Shown in pieces: positions 13,803-22,554 of a DNA stretch of 64,000 nt; the first letter of the stretch is position 1; every line of letters begins with the position of its first letter. The notes beneath the pieces were generated by a model. That model saw nothing but the letters and a program-made list of their open reading frames with translations, did not search any database and had not been told where the DNA came from. Location: positions 31,995 through 95,994 of the forward strand of contig CAILEM010000078.1 in the NCBI GenBank assembly GCA_903833215.1. Reading direction: 5' to 3'. A program made the translations under genes and the position numbers. Origin of the DNA: an uncultured Armatimonadota bacterium. Its GTDB lineage: Bacteria; Armatimonadota; Fimbriimonadia; Fimbriimonadales; Fimbriimonadaceae.

Positions 13803-14582
13803 CTAAGCAGGATAGACGACCGGGAAATGCTCTCCAGCCATCACTTCGCCGTCGGCAACATGCACGAATGGCTTCATGACGTGCTCTCCAGAAGCTACAA
13901 AGCGCGTTTCATCGGTCATGAAGTGGAGGGCGATCGCACGCCGTGGCCGTCCGCTATGATTGTTTCCGCTGCCATGCCATGTAAGGGCGTGATGATAGTG
14001 AACTTCGCCTTTGCGAACGGGGCATGATCGAACCTCGATCGGACGTCCCTCGAACTCGGTCATCATCGCCTCGAAGTTGGGAAGCTTGGCCAACATGTCC
14101 ATGTGGTTGCCCCACAAGTGAGAACCGGGCACCATTCGCATGCATCCGTTGTCCTCGTCGACATCATCGAGGGCGACCCAGGCGGTGACCTCCGTCATCG
14201 GGGCAAGAATGGGCCACAACGGGGCATCTTGGTGCCACATGTTCACGCCGCCCGTCACCGCTGGCTTGTACTGAATTTGGTCGTGCCAAATGCGCAAAGT
14301 CTTTGCTTGGGTGAGTTGTGCCATCTCTTCGACAATCGTCGGGTTATGGATGAGTTCATGGAACGGCTCGCTGGCTTCCCAAATATTGACGATCTGCCAG
14401 ACAGGAGCTTCCTCCTTTCCGAAATTGTGAAGCAGTACCGGCTGAAATCCAGGCCCATTGCGACCATCGATTACCCGCAATACTTCCGAGCGGAGCACTT
14501 CGACAACCTCGTCGCTCACTACCTGACCACCACGGAGGTACCCGTCTGCCTTGAATTTCTGGATCTGCTCTTCCGTCAACAT
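13803..14582 (-). CDS. Phytanoyl-CoA dioxygenase (PhyH)-family oxygenase
   Basis: This 259-residue Fe(II)/2-oxoglutarate-dependent oxygenase has the double-stranded beta-helix fold. The metal triad is visible as WHQDAP (HxD, about residue 117) and the distal His in HHALTWHGSGNNHSG. The arginine of SGRPRRAIALHFM probably binds 2-oxoglutarate. A good Shine-Dalgarno (GGAG, 8 nt) precedes the ATG at 14582. It directly follows the two permease genes of a carbohydrate-type ABC importer (47-nt gap). It may therefore hydroxylate the imported compound, though the substrate is unknown. Many environmental bacteria carry PhyH paralogues in catabolic gene clusters. Confidence 0.88.
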   Translation of the reverse strand: MLTEEQIQKFKADGYLRGGQVVSDEVVEVLRSEVLRVIDGRNGPGFQPVLLHNFGKEEAPVWQIVNIWEASEPFHELIHNPTIVEEMAQLTQAKTLRIWHDQIQYKPAVTGGVNMWHQDAPLWPILAPMTEVTAWVALDDVDEDNGCMRMVPGSHLWGNHMDMLAKLPNFEAMMTEFEGRPIEVRSCPVRKGEVHYHHALTWHGSGNNHSGRPRRAIALHFMTDETRFVASGEHVMKPFVHVADGEVMAGEHFPVVYPA

Positions 14583-14629
14583 TTGATTTCTCCTTTGAAC
14601 CGCTTACGATTGCCGAATCCCATTCGCCG

Positions 14630-15448
14630 CTACTTAATGCTCCCAATCATGATGCCTTTCGTGAAATAGCGCTGACTGAACAGAAACGCGACAAGCAGGG
14701 GAATCATGACCAATACGGTGGCTGCCATTTCAAGGGGCCAGTTGGTCGTTCCATACGAACTCTTAAAAACGGACAGGCCAACTTCCAACGTGCGCATCGT
14801 CGTTGAGTTGGTGGAAAGCAGAGGCCAGAAGAAATCCGTCCAAACCGCGAAGAAGCTAAACGCGCTACACGTTGCGAGGGCGGCCCCGCTGAGTGGCATG
14901 ACGACTTTCCAGTAGATCCGGAAGTCGCCAGCCCCGTCGAGACGTGCTGCTTCATCCAGCTCACCTGGGATGGACTGGAATGCTTGCCGTAAGAGGAAGA
15001 CGGAAAACGCCGAACTAACCCCAGGCACGATGAGTGCTGCATACGTATCGAGCCACCCCAAGCTCTTGACGAGCAGGTAAACGGGGAGCTGGGTGACAGG
15101 GCCGGAAAACATCAGAGACCCGAGGAACACGTAGAAGATGAGGTCCCTGCCCGCAAATTTCATCCGTGCAAATCCATAGGCCGCCAACGAACTGATGAGG
15201 AGTTGTCCGATCACGACTGAGCAGGTGACGAACGCGGAATTGAAGAAGAACCTTAAGACGGGCAAGTCGGGCTGCTCGACAAGGACCAGCCGATAGTTTG
15301 ACCACGCTGGCTTCTCCGGCACGAGCTGCCCAAGCGAAGGAATAGGCGCCTTGCTTGGCTGGAGCGACACAAAGATCATCCAAACGAAGGGGGCCATGAG
15401 GAACAGCGCCAGTGCAGTCATGGTGAGGTAACTCAACAGCTTTTTCAT
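14630..15448 (-). CDS. Carbohydrate ABC transporter permease (MalG/CUT1 type)
   Basis: This 272-residue inner-membrane permease has about six transmembrane segments, beginning KKLLSYLTMTALALFLMAPFVWMIFVSL. The coupling EAA-type loop reads ELDEAARLDGAGDFRIYWKVVMPLS. It is the MalG-like partner of the upstream permease. I start it at the ATG at 15448, which overlaps the previous stop as ATGA. The longer in-frame extension is only the shadow of the neighbour. It works with the binding lipoprotein and MalF-like gene upstream. No ATPase is encoded here, as is usual for CUT1 systems that share MsmK/MalK. Confidence 0.93.
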   Translation of the reverse strand: MKKLLSYLTMTALALFLMAPFVWMIFVSLQPSKAPIPSLGQLVPEKPAWSNYRLVLVEQPDLPVLRFFFNSAFVTCSVVIGQLLISSLAAYGFARMKFAGRDLIFYVFLGSLMFSGPVTQLPVYLLVKSLGWLDTYAALIVPGVSSAFSVFLLRQAFQSIPGELDEAARLDGAGDFRIYWKVVMPLSGAALATCSAFSFFAVWTDFFWPLLSTNSTTMRTLEVGLSVFKSSYGTTNWPLEMAATVLVMIPLLVAFLFSQRYFTKGIMIGSIK

Positions 15449-16323
15449 GTCGTGCTGTACCCCTCCAACTGGTTCTTCAGAATTCGGAACTGAAAAATGC
15501 TGATCGCAACAATGGCGGCGAGAAGGACAAACGACTTTGCGCTGGCGATCCCGATGAGAAACTTCGACCACGCCTCGACGTAGATGTGATAGCCAACCAT
15601 GTCCGTCGTCTCGTTCGGACCGCCCTGCGTCATGATGTACACCGGCGTAAACACCTGGAGCGCCCCAATCGTCGAGGTCACCATCACAAAGAAGGTTGTC
15701 GGTGCCAGCATCGGCAGCGTGACGTTCCAGAATGACCGGAGTTTTCCTGCACCATCGAGTTCGGCCGCTTCATATAGCGACGGCGGTATCCCGATAAGTC
15801 CCGACAGGAAAAGAACCATTCTCGGACCCAAACCTACCCATATCGACATGAACACCAAGGCGTACATCGCCATGGACTCGTTCTTTAGGAAGTCGGTTTT
15901 GTTATTGATATGGAGCAGACCAAGGACCGAGTTGATCAATCCAGTCTCAGGAAGATACACGTAGATCCATAGGATCGAAATCGCGACACCGGATGAAATA
16001 GCTGGGATGTAGTAGAGGGTGCGAAAGATCGTGACGCCCTTTAACTTCTGATTGACGAGAATCGCAACAAGCAGCCCTGCTGCCATTCCTAAGGGAACGC
16101 TTAGGAGCGCGTACTTCGTCGAGTTCCACATCGCGTTCCAGAACTGTGGATCGCCGAACGCATAGGCGTAGTTGGCCAAGCCTAAGAACGTTCGTTCCGA
16201 CGTAAGCAAGTTCCACTTATAGAAGCTGAGGAAAACGCTGAAGGCCATCGGGAAGATGGCAAACACCAGGAGGTGAAGCGTTGCTGGAGCGATGAATAGG
16301 TAGCCGAGTTTTCCCTTTTTCAT
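15445..16323 (-). CDS. Carbohydrate ABC transporter permease (MalF/CUT1 type)
   Basis: This 292-residue permease has six predicted membrane segments (first: LGYLFIAPATLHLLVFAIFP). The EAA loop is SLYEAAELDGAGKLRSFWNVTLPMLAP, and the family's FLGLANYAYAF near the N-terminus is present. The start ATG at 16323 abuts the stop of the binding-protein gene (TAG then ATG, no gap). Its stop overlaps the next permease by 4 nt. This tight spacing shows a single transport operon: binding lipoprotein, MalF-like, MalG-like, then dioxygenase. The likely substrate is a sugar or sugar derivative, by family only. Confidence 0.93.
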   Translation of the reverse strand: MKKGKLGYLFIAPATLHLLVFAIFPMAFSVFLSFYKWNLLTSERTFLGLANYAYAFGDPQFWNAMWNSTKYALLSVPLGMAAGLLVAILVNQKLKGVTIFRTLYYIPAISSGVAISILWIYVYLPETGLINSVLGLLHINNKTDFLKNESMAMYALVFMSIWVGLGPRMVLFLSGLIGIPPSLYEAAELDGAGKLRSFWNVTLPMLAPTTFFVMVTSTIGALQVFTPVYIMTQGGPNETTDMVGYHIYVEAWSKFLIGIASAKSFVLLAAIVAISIFQFRILKNQLEGYSTT

Positions 16324-17592
16324 CTAGCGCACCTTAAAGTAGGAATCAATGCGTTGGGCTGTTTGCGTTAGTGCTTGCTTTGGGTCCGCTCCAGCCAAAA
16401 CCCTCTCCATCATCTTCTTGCCTTCTTGCTCGACAAAGTCGTAACCCACGACCTGGGCACCCCACGGCCCTCGTGCTGTTGGAACGATGTTAAGGAACAG
16501 TTGCTCTCTCGGGGCCTTCGCCCGTTCAGTTGCCACATCACGGCGCGCACACACCGCGATTCCCGTAGTCTGATACGTCTGCTGGAAGCCATGTCCGGTC
16601 AAGTACTTGATTAGCTTCCATGCTTCAGCCGGGTGGCGGGCGTTCTTCGGTATCGCAAAGCCGACCTCATACATCACGGTTTTGGATTGAGGAAGCATAG
16701 TCGGCACTTCGGTGACACCCACATCTGACATCTTGAGGCGAGGAGCCGTCTTGAAGCCGGACATCTCCCAATGTCCGCTGATCTCCATCGCCGTCTCCCC
16801 ATTTCCAAAAGGATCGACTCCTCGTGATTGGGTTTGGCTGAGGTTGGGGGCGACCTTGTGAACGTTCACCAAGTCGCGAAGGAAAGTCACCGCTTGGACG
16901 TTCTTGTCTGAATCCAAAGCCCCTCCCGCCGATTTTCCATCTGGGTTGAGCACGTCCCCTCCGGAATTCCAGAGCCACACGATCCAACCTGGCATCCAAT
17001 TGGGAAAGTTGAAGCCGTATTGAGTGACTTTGCCATCCTTGTCTTTGAGGGTCAGCTTCTTGGCTGTCTGGAGGAAGTCATCGAAAGTCCAGTGCCCGCC
17101 GGGGTACGGCACATGGGCGTTATCGAAGAGCTTTTTGTTGTAGTAGAGAACGAGCGGGGTGAAATCGCCAGGAATCGCGTAGATCGCTTGGTCACGGGAA
17201 TCGATCGCCATCACGTTGGGCCAAAAATCGCTGACACGGAATCCGTGATCGCCTTTCGCAAAGGGCGCAAGGTCCATCAACACGCCGTTATTCACGAAGA
17301 CGCCAGCGCTGGATGCATCGAGAGACATAACGTCCGGGGCGGCGTCGGCGACGAAGCTCAGGATCATCTTCTGAACGTATTCGTCTGGAACGCTTTCAAT
17401 TTCGACCTTGATCCCGGGATTCTCGCGTTCAAACTGCCGATATAGGGCTGTGATCTTTCTTGAGAATTCCGGGTCATCGCTCGCGCCTCCCCAATTGGAG
17501 AGATGAAGCACAACTGGACCTGTTCCCGTCGCACCTTTGCAACCGCAGAGGAGAACGGCAAGTCCGACCGCAAAAACGACCACCGAACGCAT
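16324..17592 (-). CDS. ABC transporter extracellular solute-binding lipoprotein
   Basis: This 422-residue family 1 substrate-binding protein has a signal peptide, SVVVFAVGLAVLLCGC, with a lipobox-like LCGC, so it should be lipid-anchored at the periplasmic face. Family features are LHLSNWGG at the start of the mature part, ENPGIKVEIESVP, DVMSLDASSAGVFVNNGVLMDLAPF and YAIPGDFTPLVLYYNKKLFD. I use the ATG at 17592, which begins the signal peptide; the 58-codon upstream extension has no signal features. It heads the transporter operon. Carbohydrate specificity is inferred from the CUT1 partners. Confidence 0.92.
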   Translation of the reverse strand: MRSVVVFAVGLAVLLCGCKGATGTGPVVLHLSNWGGASDDPEFSRKITALYRQFERENPGIKVEIESVPDEYVQKMILSFVADAAPDVMSLDASSAGVFVNNGVLMDLAPFAKGDHGFRVSDFWPNVMAIDSRDQAIYAIPGDFTPLVLYYNKKLFDNAHVPYPGGHWTFDDFLQTAKKLTLKDKDGKVTQYGFNFPNWMPGWIVWLWNSGGDVLNPDGKSAGGALDSDKNVQAVTFLRDLVNVHKVAPNLSQTQSRGVDPFGNGETAMEISGHWEMSGFKTAPRLKMSDVGVTEVPTMLPQSKTVMYEVGFAIPKNARHPAEAWKLIKYLTGHGFQQTYQTTGIAVCARRDVATERAKAPREQLFLNIVPTARGPWGAQVVGYDFVEQEGKKMMERVLAGADPKQALTQTAQRIDSYFKVR

Positions 17593-17640
17593 ACCGTGGC
17601 CAAGTGTAGCGCTTACGGGCTCGATTCGGGGGAAATCACG

Positions 17641-17676
17641 TTGGGTTTGGATTTTCTGCCCGGTACCCTCTAGGGC
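17641..17676 (+). promoter_or_regulatory. Leaderless promoter of the methyltransferase gene
   Basis: A -35-like TTGGGT (17641-17646) and a -10-like TACCCT (17664-17669) have the standard 17-bp spacer. The -10 ends 7 nt before the ATG at 17677, predicting a leaderless mRNA. The divergent transporter operon starts only 84 bp away. Confidence 0.45.
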
Positions 17677-18435
17677 ATGAAACCACCATCCGCAGGCAAG
17701 AAGGAGTGGCAACGCTTCTTTGATGCCCACGCGGTCAATTACGAACAGAACGGCTTCACGAAGCACACCGTCGCGGAAGTTGACTTCATCCTGTCTCTTT
17801 ATCCCATTACTCCGGGTTCAACGATTTTGGATGTTGGCTGCGGAACGGGACGACACAGTATCGAGTTTGCCAAGCGTGGTTATCGGGTTACCGGCGTGGA
17901 CCTTTCCGAAGGAATGTTGGCTGTTGCTAGAGCGAATGCCGAGGCCGCAGGAGTGAAAGTTACGTGGGTCCAGGCGGATGCGACCGACTTCAAAATGGAA
18001 GGCTCGTTCGACGTAGGCCTAAGTCTATGTGAGGGTGGGGTTGGCCTGATTGAGCGCGGTGAAAACGCTGAAGAGCATGACCTCTCCATTTTTCGAAACA
18101 TCTCGGCTGCACTTAAACCTAACGCGCCATTTGTTTTGACGGCACTTAACGGCTACTCGATCATCCGTCAGATGAAGGACGAGCACATCCACGACGGCAG
18201 GTTTGATTCGGCCACGATGCTTGCCAACTATCAGGATGAGTGGGATCTACCCGAGGGGCCAACGATCATGACCATCCGCGAAAGGTTGTTCATTGCCCCC
18301 GAGGTGGTGCGCATGCTCACGTCGTGCGGATTCGTTGTTGACAACGTTTTTGGGGGTACTGCGGGCCACTGGTCACGCAGATTTTTGAGTCTTGACGAAG
18401 TTGAAGCAATGTTCGTGTGCAGGAAGCGCCCCTAA
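17677..18435 (+). CDS. Class I SAM-dependent methyltransferase
   Basis: This 252-residue protein has a Rossmann-fold SAM-binding core. Motif I is ILDVGCGTGRHSIEFAKRGY (about residues 47-66), with the acidic GVDLSEGML after it. Motif II is around VTWVQADATDF. The N-terminal FFDAHAVNYEQNGFTKHTVAEVDFIL resembles ubiquinone/menaquinone-type and other small-molecule methyltransferases. The substrate is not predictable. There is no Shine-Dalgarno; a -10 box 7 nt before the ATG indicates leaderless expression. The gene is followed 42 nt later by tRNA-Leu on the same strand. Confidence 0.85.
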   Translation: MKPPSAGKKEWQRFFDAHAVNYEQNGFTKHTVAEVDFILSLYPITPGSTILDVGCGTGRHSIEFAKRGYRVTGVDLSEGMLAVARANAEAAGVKVTWVQADATDFKMEGSFDVGLSLCEGGVGLIERGENAEEHDLSIFRNISAALKPNAPFVLTALNGYSIIRQMKDEHIHDGRFDSATMLANYQDEWDLPEGPTIMTIRERLFIAPEVVRMLTSCGFVVDNVFGGTAGHWSRRFLSLDEVEAMFVCRKRP

Positions 18436-18477
18436 AGCGGTTCTTTTTGTCGCGACCATGGTAAAATCTTCAACTGC

Positions 18478-18563
18478 GCGCCGGTGTTGGAATTGGTAGA
18501 CAAGCATGCTTGAGGTGCATGTGCTCACAAGGCGTGAAGGTTCGAGTCCTTTCCGGCGCACCA
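18478..18563 (+). tRNA. tRNA-Leu (anticodon GAG)
   Basis: The acceptor arms GCGCCGG (18478-18484) and CCGGCGC (18553-18559) pair perfectly. The anticodon stem CATGC/GCATG closes the loop TTGAGGT, giving anticodon GAG (reads CTC/CTT). A long class II variable arm (TGCTCACAAGGCGTG) is typical of leucine tRNAs. The T-loop is TTCGAGT and CCA is encoded (18561-18563). A TAAAAT -10 box at 18462-18467 suits its transcription start. Confidence 0.96.
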
Positions 18564-18580
18564 CAGATTAATACGTACAG

Positions 18581-18620
18581 AAAATAACGGGCTCGCTTAA
18601 GTGCGTGCCCGTTATTTTTT
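18581..18620 (+). terminator. Rho-independent terminator after tRNA-Leu
   Basis: AATAACGGGC (18583-18592) pairs with GCCCGTTATT (18607-18616), and the stem is followed by a run of T. It lies 20 nt after the tRNA CCA end. Confidence 0.9.
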
Positions 18621-18937
18621 CGTAAAGGTGTCGGGGACGTTAGCCCTTGGGTTGTGCTGTGCGATCGAACTGAAACTTTCGCAAGGAATTTGCTGCGGGG
18701 TGGCGAACCCCATGAGTCTAAAGTCGTATTAACTATTGGGGTTAGCTAAAATGTTTGAGCAAATTGTCGTATAGATCCTATCATTAGATGATCTTTATGT
18801 TCAGCGTGTTCAAATCGATGCTCGCCTATGAGGTTGGTGATTCATTTCAGTGGCAAGTCTGGATTAGGGCATGGCACCGCAATATTCCGAACGTAGCATC
18901 CCGCCAGCCTCGTCTTGTCTTAGGATAAAGCGTAACC
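18621..18937 (+). other. Intergenic region before the STAND regulator
   Basis: About 317 bp without a gene that I can support. It is AT-richer than its surroundings around 18730-18800. A TAGGAT at 18922-18927, 10 nt before the ATG at 18938, could be a -10 box for the downstream gene. I see no clear palindromic operator. Confidence 0.3.
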
Positions 18938-21523
18938 ATGGACCCAAGCAACGTGACTGAATCGGGCCTCGGCGCCGGACTGGTGCCGGGGGTCGGCACG
19001 TTTTTGCTGCTTGTTGAGTCTGGATTACGAGCATCGCTCATTGAGACGGCGATTCAGGAATGCATCAGGCATTTTCCTGGCCATGTCATCCACAGTTCGC
19101 GAGGTTACACCTACATTGGCTACACGCGACCTTCTCAGGCGATCCAAGCCGCGGTAAGACTTGTATCCAAGCTTAAGTCGCGGGTCTTGGCGTCGGTGAT
19201 GACAAGCGAAGTGGAGCCAGGCGGAAAAGTACTTGACATGGTTCGCGATCGCCTCATGGCGGCAGCGTCCAAGGCCGATGCTGGGCAAGTCTTAACGAAC
19301 TTGGCTGCCCATGAATTGGCTCGACTTTCGCTGGATGCCGATTATTCGTTTGACGAACTTGGGAGTTTTCAGCTTGGAGAAGACGGTGCCCACGAGCGAC
19401 TCCTGCTTGTGCAACACCCGACGCTGCCTCAGCGCGAAGTCGCGGTAGTCCAATCGCGCGGGCTTTTCCGAACGTCTACTTTCATTGGTCGCGACCGGGA
19501 AGTGACGGCTCTTCGTCGCCAACTCGATCTCTCACGAACGATAACGATCGTTGGCCCGGCAGGAATCGGCAAAACCGCCCTGATCCATAGATTGATCGCA
19601 GATGTGGAGTCGGATTTCGCCGATGGTACCCATTTTATCGACCTGGGCCCGATTGCTCGCGAGAGCATGCTCATGCCAACCATCAACCGACTTCTCGGTG
19701 TGGCGAAACTGCCTGGCGAAGATAACCTCGACGCGCTGATCGCGAACTTCCGAGAAAAGCGTACGTTGCTGGTTTTCGATAGCTGTGAGCATCTGGTGGG
19801 TCCGGTGAGGCGGGTGATTGATGCGCTACTGGGAGAGTGCCCCAACGTTGCTGTGATTGCGGGAAGCCAGAGCACCTTGAAAACCAAAGGAGAGGACAGA
19901 TTCCCACTCGGTGGGTTGGAAGTTCCTTCGCCGATCGAAGACTGGCGAAGTATTCGGGAGTACGAATCTGTTGCCCTGTTTATTGACCGGGCACAGTTGG
20001 CGAACCATGCTTTTCAGTTTGATGAAGCCAATGCCGCCGCAGTCGCGAACCTCTGTCGACGGCTTGATGGTATCCCCCTAGCGATTGAGTTGGCAGCAAC
20101 AAAGGCTTCTATCCTCAATCCGAAGCAAATAGTAGATCGCCTCGATGATCGCTTTCTGCTGCTTCAGGATCGACAACGCGATCCTTCGGACCGGCATCAA
20201 ACGCTTCGAGCGACGATCGATTGGAGCTATGGGCTCCTGGAGGCTCACGACAAGGCCCTACTTCGCCGGTTGGCGGTGTTCGCGGGAACATTTTCGCTCG
20301 ATCAAGCCGAGCGGGTTTGTGCGTTTGACGACGAATTGACGCCATTGCAGGTGTTTACGGCTTTCGAAAAGTTAGTTGACTGCTCATTCCTTTCTAATTC
20401 GACTGTTCAATCCGTTGATAAGCGGTTCTTTCTCTCGGAGACAATGCGTCTTTACGCACACGCCAAGCTTAAAGAAGTTCGGGAGGAAAAGGAACTCCTC
20501 AAACGACATCGCGAATGGTGCGCCGAGTTCTCAGAGCGCGCAAATCAGGAGTTGCTCGGCCCGGATCAATTAGCTTGGATTGAGCGCATGGATGCTTCGT
20601 ATGAAGACGTGCGAATGGTTATCGAAGGAGGTTTCCAAAAGAACGGCGATCCGTTGTTGGCGGTGGATACGCTTATTTCGTGTCAACGCTTCTTCATTTT
20701 GCGGAATTACCTCTCAGAGGGTCTTCGGCTGGTTGAGAAGGCGATTGCTTGTAACGGTTGCGCACTTAGCCCGCAGTTCCCCAGAGTTGTCAACTTAGGT
20801 GGGGTCCTTGCGAACTACCTTGGAGACCGAGGGCTCGCTCGTAGGCATGTGCTGCACGGCTATTCATTATCGAAAGCGGCTGGTAATCTCGAAGTCCAAG
20901 CCGCCTCTCTGGTGAACCTTGCCATTAGCGTTCAAGATTCAGGAAACCTGAGGAAAGCGTGTCGTTACTACGTAAGAGCTGCAAATGCCTTTCGCCAGAT
21001 TGGTAGCCCATACAAACTGTTCTTGACCCTTGTGAATGTTGTGGGTGTCGAGGCCGACCTAAAGATGTTTGCGCAGGCACATGCTCACTTAGAAGAAGCC
21101 CTTGTCCTTCAAGATCAGAGCAATGATGTGTCGACGATCGCAATTCTGCACCAGAACGCGGCCCACCTGTATCTAGCCGAAGGTGAAGCCCACAAGACAA
21201 TCGTGCACACATTGGAGTGCCTACCCACTTTTGAACGTTTGGGAAGCCATACCTTCGTCGCCACGGCTTGGCGCACTGCTGCTCATGCAGCGGCGCAATT
21301 GGGCAAGTTTGAATCGGCATCACTTTTTCTGGGTGCTGCCAGGAAGCAGAGCTCGGCGCAAGAGGGAACGGGTCGAACCTACGATCACGAATCGCTGGAT
21401 GACCTTAGCCAGCGCCTTATCTTCGAGATTGGTGAGCAACTCTTTAGAAGTCATGCCTTGATGGGCTCCTTAATGTCTATCGGCCAATTGACCCAAGAGC
21501 TCGAGAGGATACGGCTCTCTTAG
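18938..21523 (+). CDS. STAND/NB-ARC-type ATPase regulator with TPR-like C-terminus
   Basis: This 861-residue protein is a probable signal-responsive STAND ATPase. The N-terminal ~160 residues look like a degenerate nucleotide-cyclase (CHD) fold (TFLLLVESG..., SSRGYTYIGYTRPSQAIQAAVRLVSKL). The polar catalytic residues appear to be absent, a layout known in cyclase-like/AfsR-like regulators. An NTPase follows: STFIGRDREVTALRRQL, Walker A GPAGIGKTAL (about residue 205), Walker B LLVFDSCEHLV, and GIPLAIELAA (GxP motif). The winged-helix relay is LRATIDWSYGLL...LLRRLAVFAGTF. The C-terminal ~330 residues are helical repeats (TPR-like). No DNA-binding HTH is seen, unlike the LuxR-type LAL regulators, so it may act through protein contacts. 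Confidence 0.8.
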   Translation: MDPSNVTESGLGAGLVPGVGTFLLLVESGLRASLIETAIQECIRHFPGHVIHSSRGYTYIGYTRPSQAIQAAVRLVSKLKSRVLASVMTSEVEPGGKVLDMVRDRLMAAASKADAGQVLTNLAAHELARLSLDADYSFDELGSFQLGEDGAHERLLLVQHPTLPQREVAVVQSRGLFRTSTFIGRDREVTALRRQLDLSRTITIVGPAGIGKTALIHRLIADVESDFADGTHFIDLGPIARESMLMPTINRLLGVAKLPGEDNLDALIANFREKRTLLVFDSCEHLVGPVRRVIDALLGECPNVAVIAGSQSTLKTKGEDRFPLGGLEVPSPIEDWRSIREYESVALFIDRAQLANHAFQFDEANAAAVANLCRRLDGIPLAIELAATKASILNPKQIVDRLDDRFLLLQDRQRDPSDRHQTLRATIDWSYGLLEAHDKALLRRLAVFAGTFSLDQAERVCAFDDELTPLQVFTAFEKLVDCSFLSNSTVQSVDKRFFLSETMRLYAHAKLKEVREEKELLKRHREWCAEFSERANQELLGPDQLAWIERMDASYEDVRMVIEGGFQKNGDPLLAVDTLISCQRFFILRNYLSEGLRLVEKAIACNGCALSPQFPRVVNLGGVLANYLGDRGLARRHVLHGYSLSKAAGNLEVQAASLVNLAISVQDSGNLRKACRYYVRAANAFRQIGSPYKLFLTLVNVVGVEADLKMFAQAHAHLEEALVLQDQSNDVSTIAILHQNAAHLYLAEGEAHKTIVHTLECLPTFERLGSHTFVATAWRTAAHAAAQLGKFESASLFLGAARKQSSAQEGTGRTYDHESLDDLSQRLIFEIGEQLFRSHALMGSLMSIGQLTQELERIRLS

Positions 21524-22001
21524 CCACCCATGCGAATGAAGTGCCTTTCTTCGTGTGTAATGCCTGTGTGAACCTGATATAGAACCCCGTAGTCCCAATA
21601 AAGGGGTTACCATCGTTCGGCGATTTCAAGTAAAACGGTGTGACAGGGAAGACTTTTGCCTTGTTCAACCACGGCGTCTCGGCAGATTGTCTCTCGCGCA
21701 GGGCAACTCCAAGCTTTCACAGTGGAAGTTAACTTTCGTTAAGAAACCTATCAAAAAGACCAGAATATCATGAGAGCGACCTCCTAAAAGGCGCTCACTA
21801 GCGCATCGCTACTAGAACCCCTTATTCCGTCATATACGATATAACTGTGTCCTGGAATTACATTCCAAGGACCGGATATTTGGCATCAACTTATAACTTA
21901 AGGTGCTAAGAACGAAGTTATTTCTACGAAATTTCTTAATTTTTATGTCGTGAGTACTGACAAACCCCAAACATATGGTCTATAGTTATTGCGTGAACAC
22001 A
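21524..22001 (+). other. Intergenic region with probable promoter for the exported protein
   Basis: About 480 bp with no supportable gene. The part from 21720 to 21970 is noticeably AT-rich (e.g. TTTCTACGAAATTTCTTAAT near 21923). A TATAGT at 21981-21986 lies 15 nt before the ATG at 22002 and could be its -10 box. I see no recognisable RNA element. Confidence 0.3.
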
Positions 22002-22484
22002 ATGTCCTTCTTCAAAATTTCGCTAGTCTGTGCGACGATGCTAGTTGCGGTCGGCGCTACTCTTCCCCAGCCCGTGCTTGCGCAGGAGACAGGCACTGTA
22101 CCGATCATCAAGAACCAGTCCACCACGTCTTTATCTAAGGTCAAAGACAACAGCACCGTGCCGATTATTGCGACTCCATCGACGGGGCAGGTAACGGCTC
22201 CTCCTCCTGGTGGAACACCTGATGACAATACGTTTACTCTCACGATTACCGTGAATGCGCCCACAACCGAGGACACAGAACTTGACCTCACGACGAGCCA
22301 TCCGGATGCAATCGGATTGCCAAGCTCTGTGATCGTGCCTGCGGGCAGCGATACCGTAACCACCTACGTGACCGTGACCCCTGGATACGCAAAGCACCAC
22401 AAGGCTGTGAGAATTCACGTGACGGGCAACGGCGTTACAGTGACCACGAAAGTCAGAGTTCACTACCACAACGAAGAAGATTGA
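22002..22484 (+). CDS. Small secreted protein
   Basis: This protein has about 160 residues. It has a clear signal peptide (SFFKISLVCATMLVAVGATL, cleavage likely after PVLA, before QETG). It contains two repeats of TVPII (GTVPIIKNQST and STVPIIATPST), then a proline-rich linker (TAPPPGGTP). A single beta-sandwich-like domain rich in Thr and Val follows (TFTLTITVNAPTTEDTELDLTTSHPD...). It may be an Ig-like surface or matrix protein; the family is not recognised. I start it at the ATG at 22002, which begins the signal peptide, rather than at 21975, which lies upstream of the likely -10. A strong terminator follows 20 nt after the stop. Confidence 0.7.
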   Translation: MSFFKISLVCATMLVAVGATLPQPVLAQETGTVPIIKNQSTTSLSKVKDNSTVPIIATPSTGQVTAPPPGGTPDDNTFTLTITVNAPTTEDTELDLTTSHPDAIGLPSSVIVPAGSDTVTTYVTVTPGYAKHHKAVRIHVTGNGVTVTTKVRVHYHNEED

Positions 22485-22504
22485 TCTTCTGAATCTAAAT
22501 TGTA

Positions 22505-22535
22505 AAAGGCGGGCCGAAATCGGCCCGCCTTTTTT
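22505..22535 (+). terminator. Rho-independent terminator
   Basis: AAGGCGGGCCG (22506-22516), a 4-nt AAAT loop and CGGCCCGCCTT form an 11-bp stem. A T-run ends at 22535. It separates the exported-protein gene from lipA, whose -10 box begins 9 nt later. Confidence 0.95.
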
Positions 22536-22543
22536 GTGTCGGC

Positions 22544-22549
22544 TATAAT
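22544..22549 (+). promoter_or_regulatory. -10 box of leaderless lipA
   Basis: A perfect TATAAT ends 5 nt before the ATG at 22555. No Shine-Dalgarno can exist in the remaining bases, and the terminator just upstream excludes read-through, so lipA should be a leaderless transcript. Confidence 0.65.
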
Positions 22550-22554
22550 CTGCT

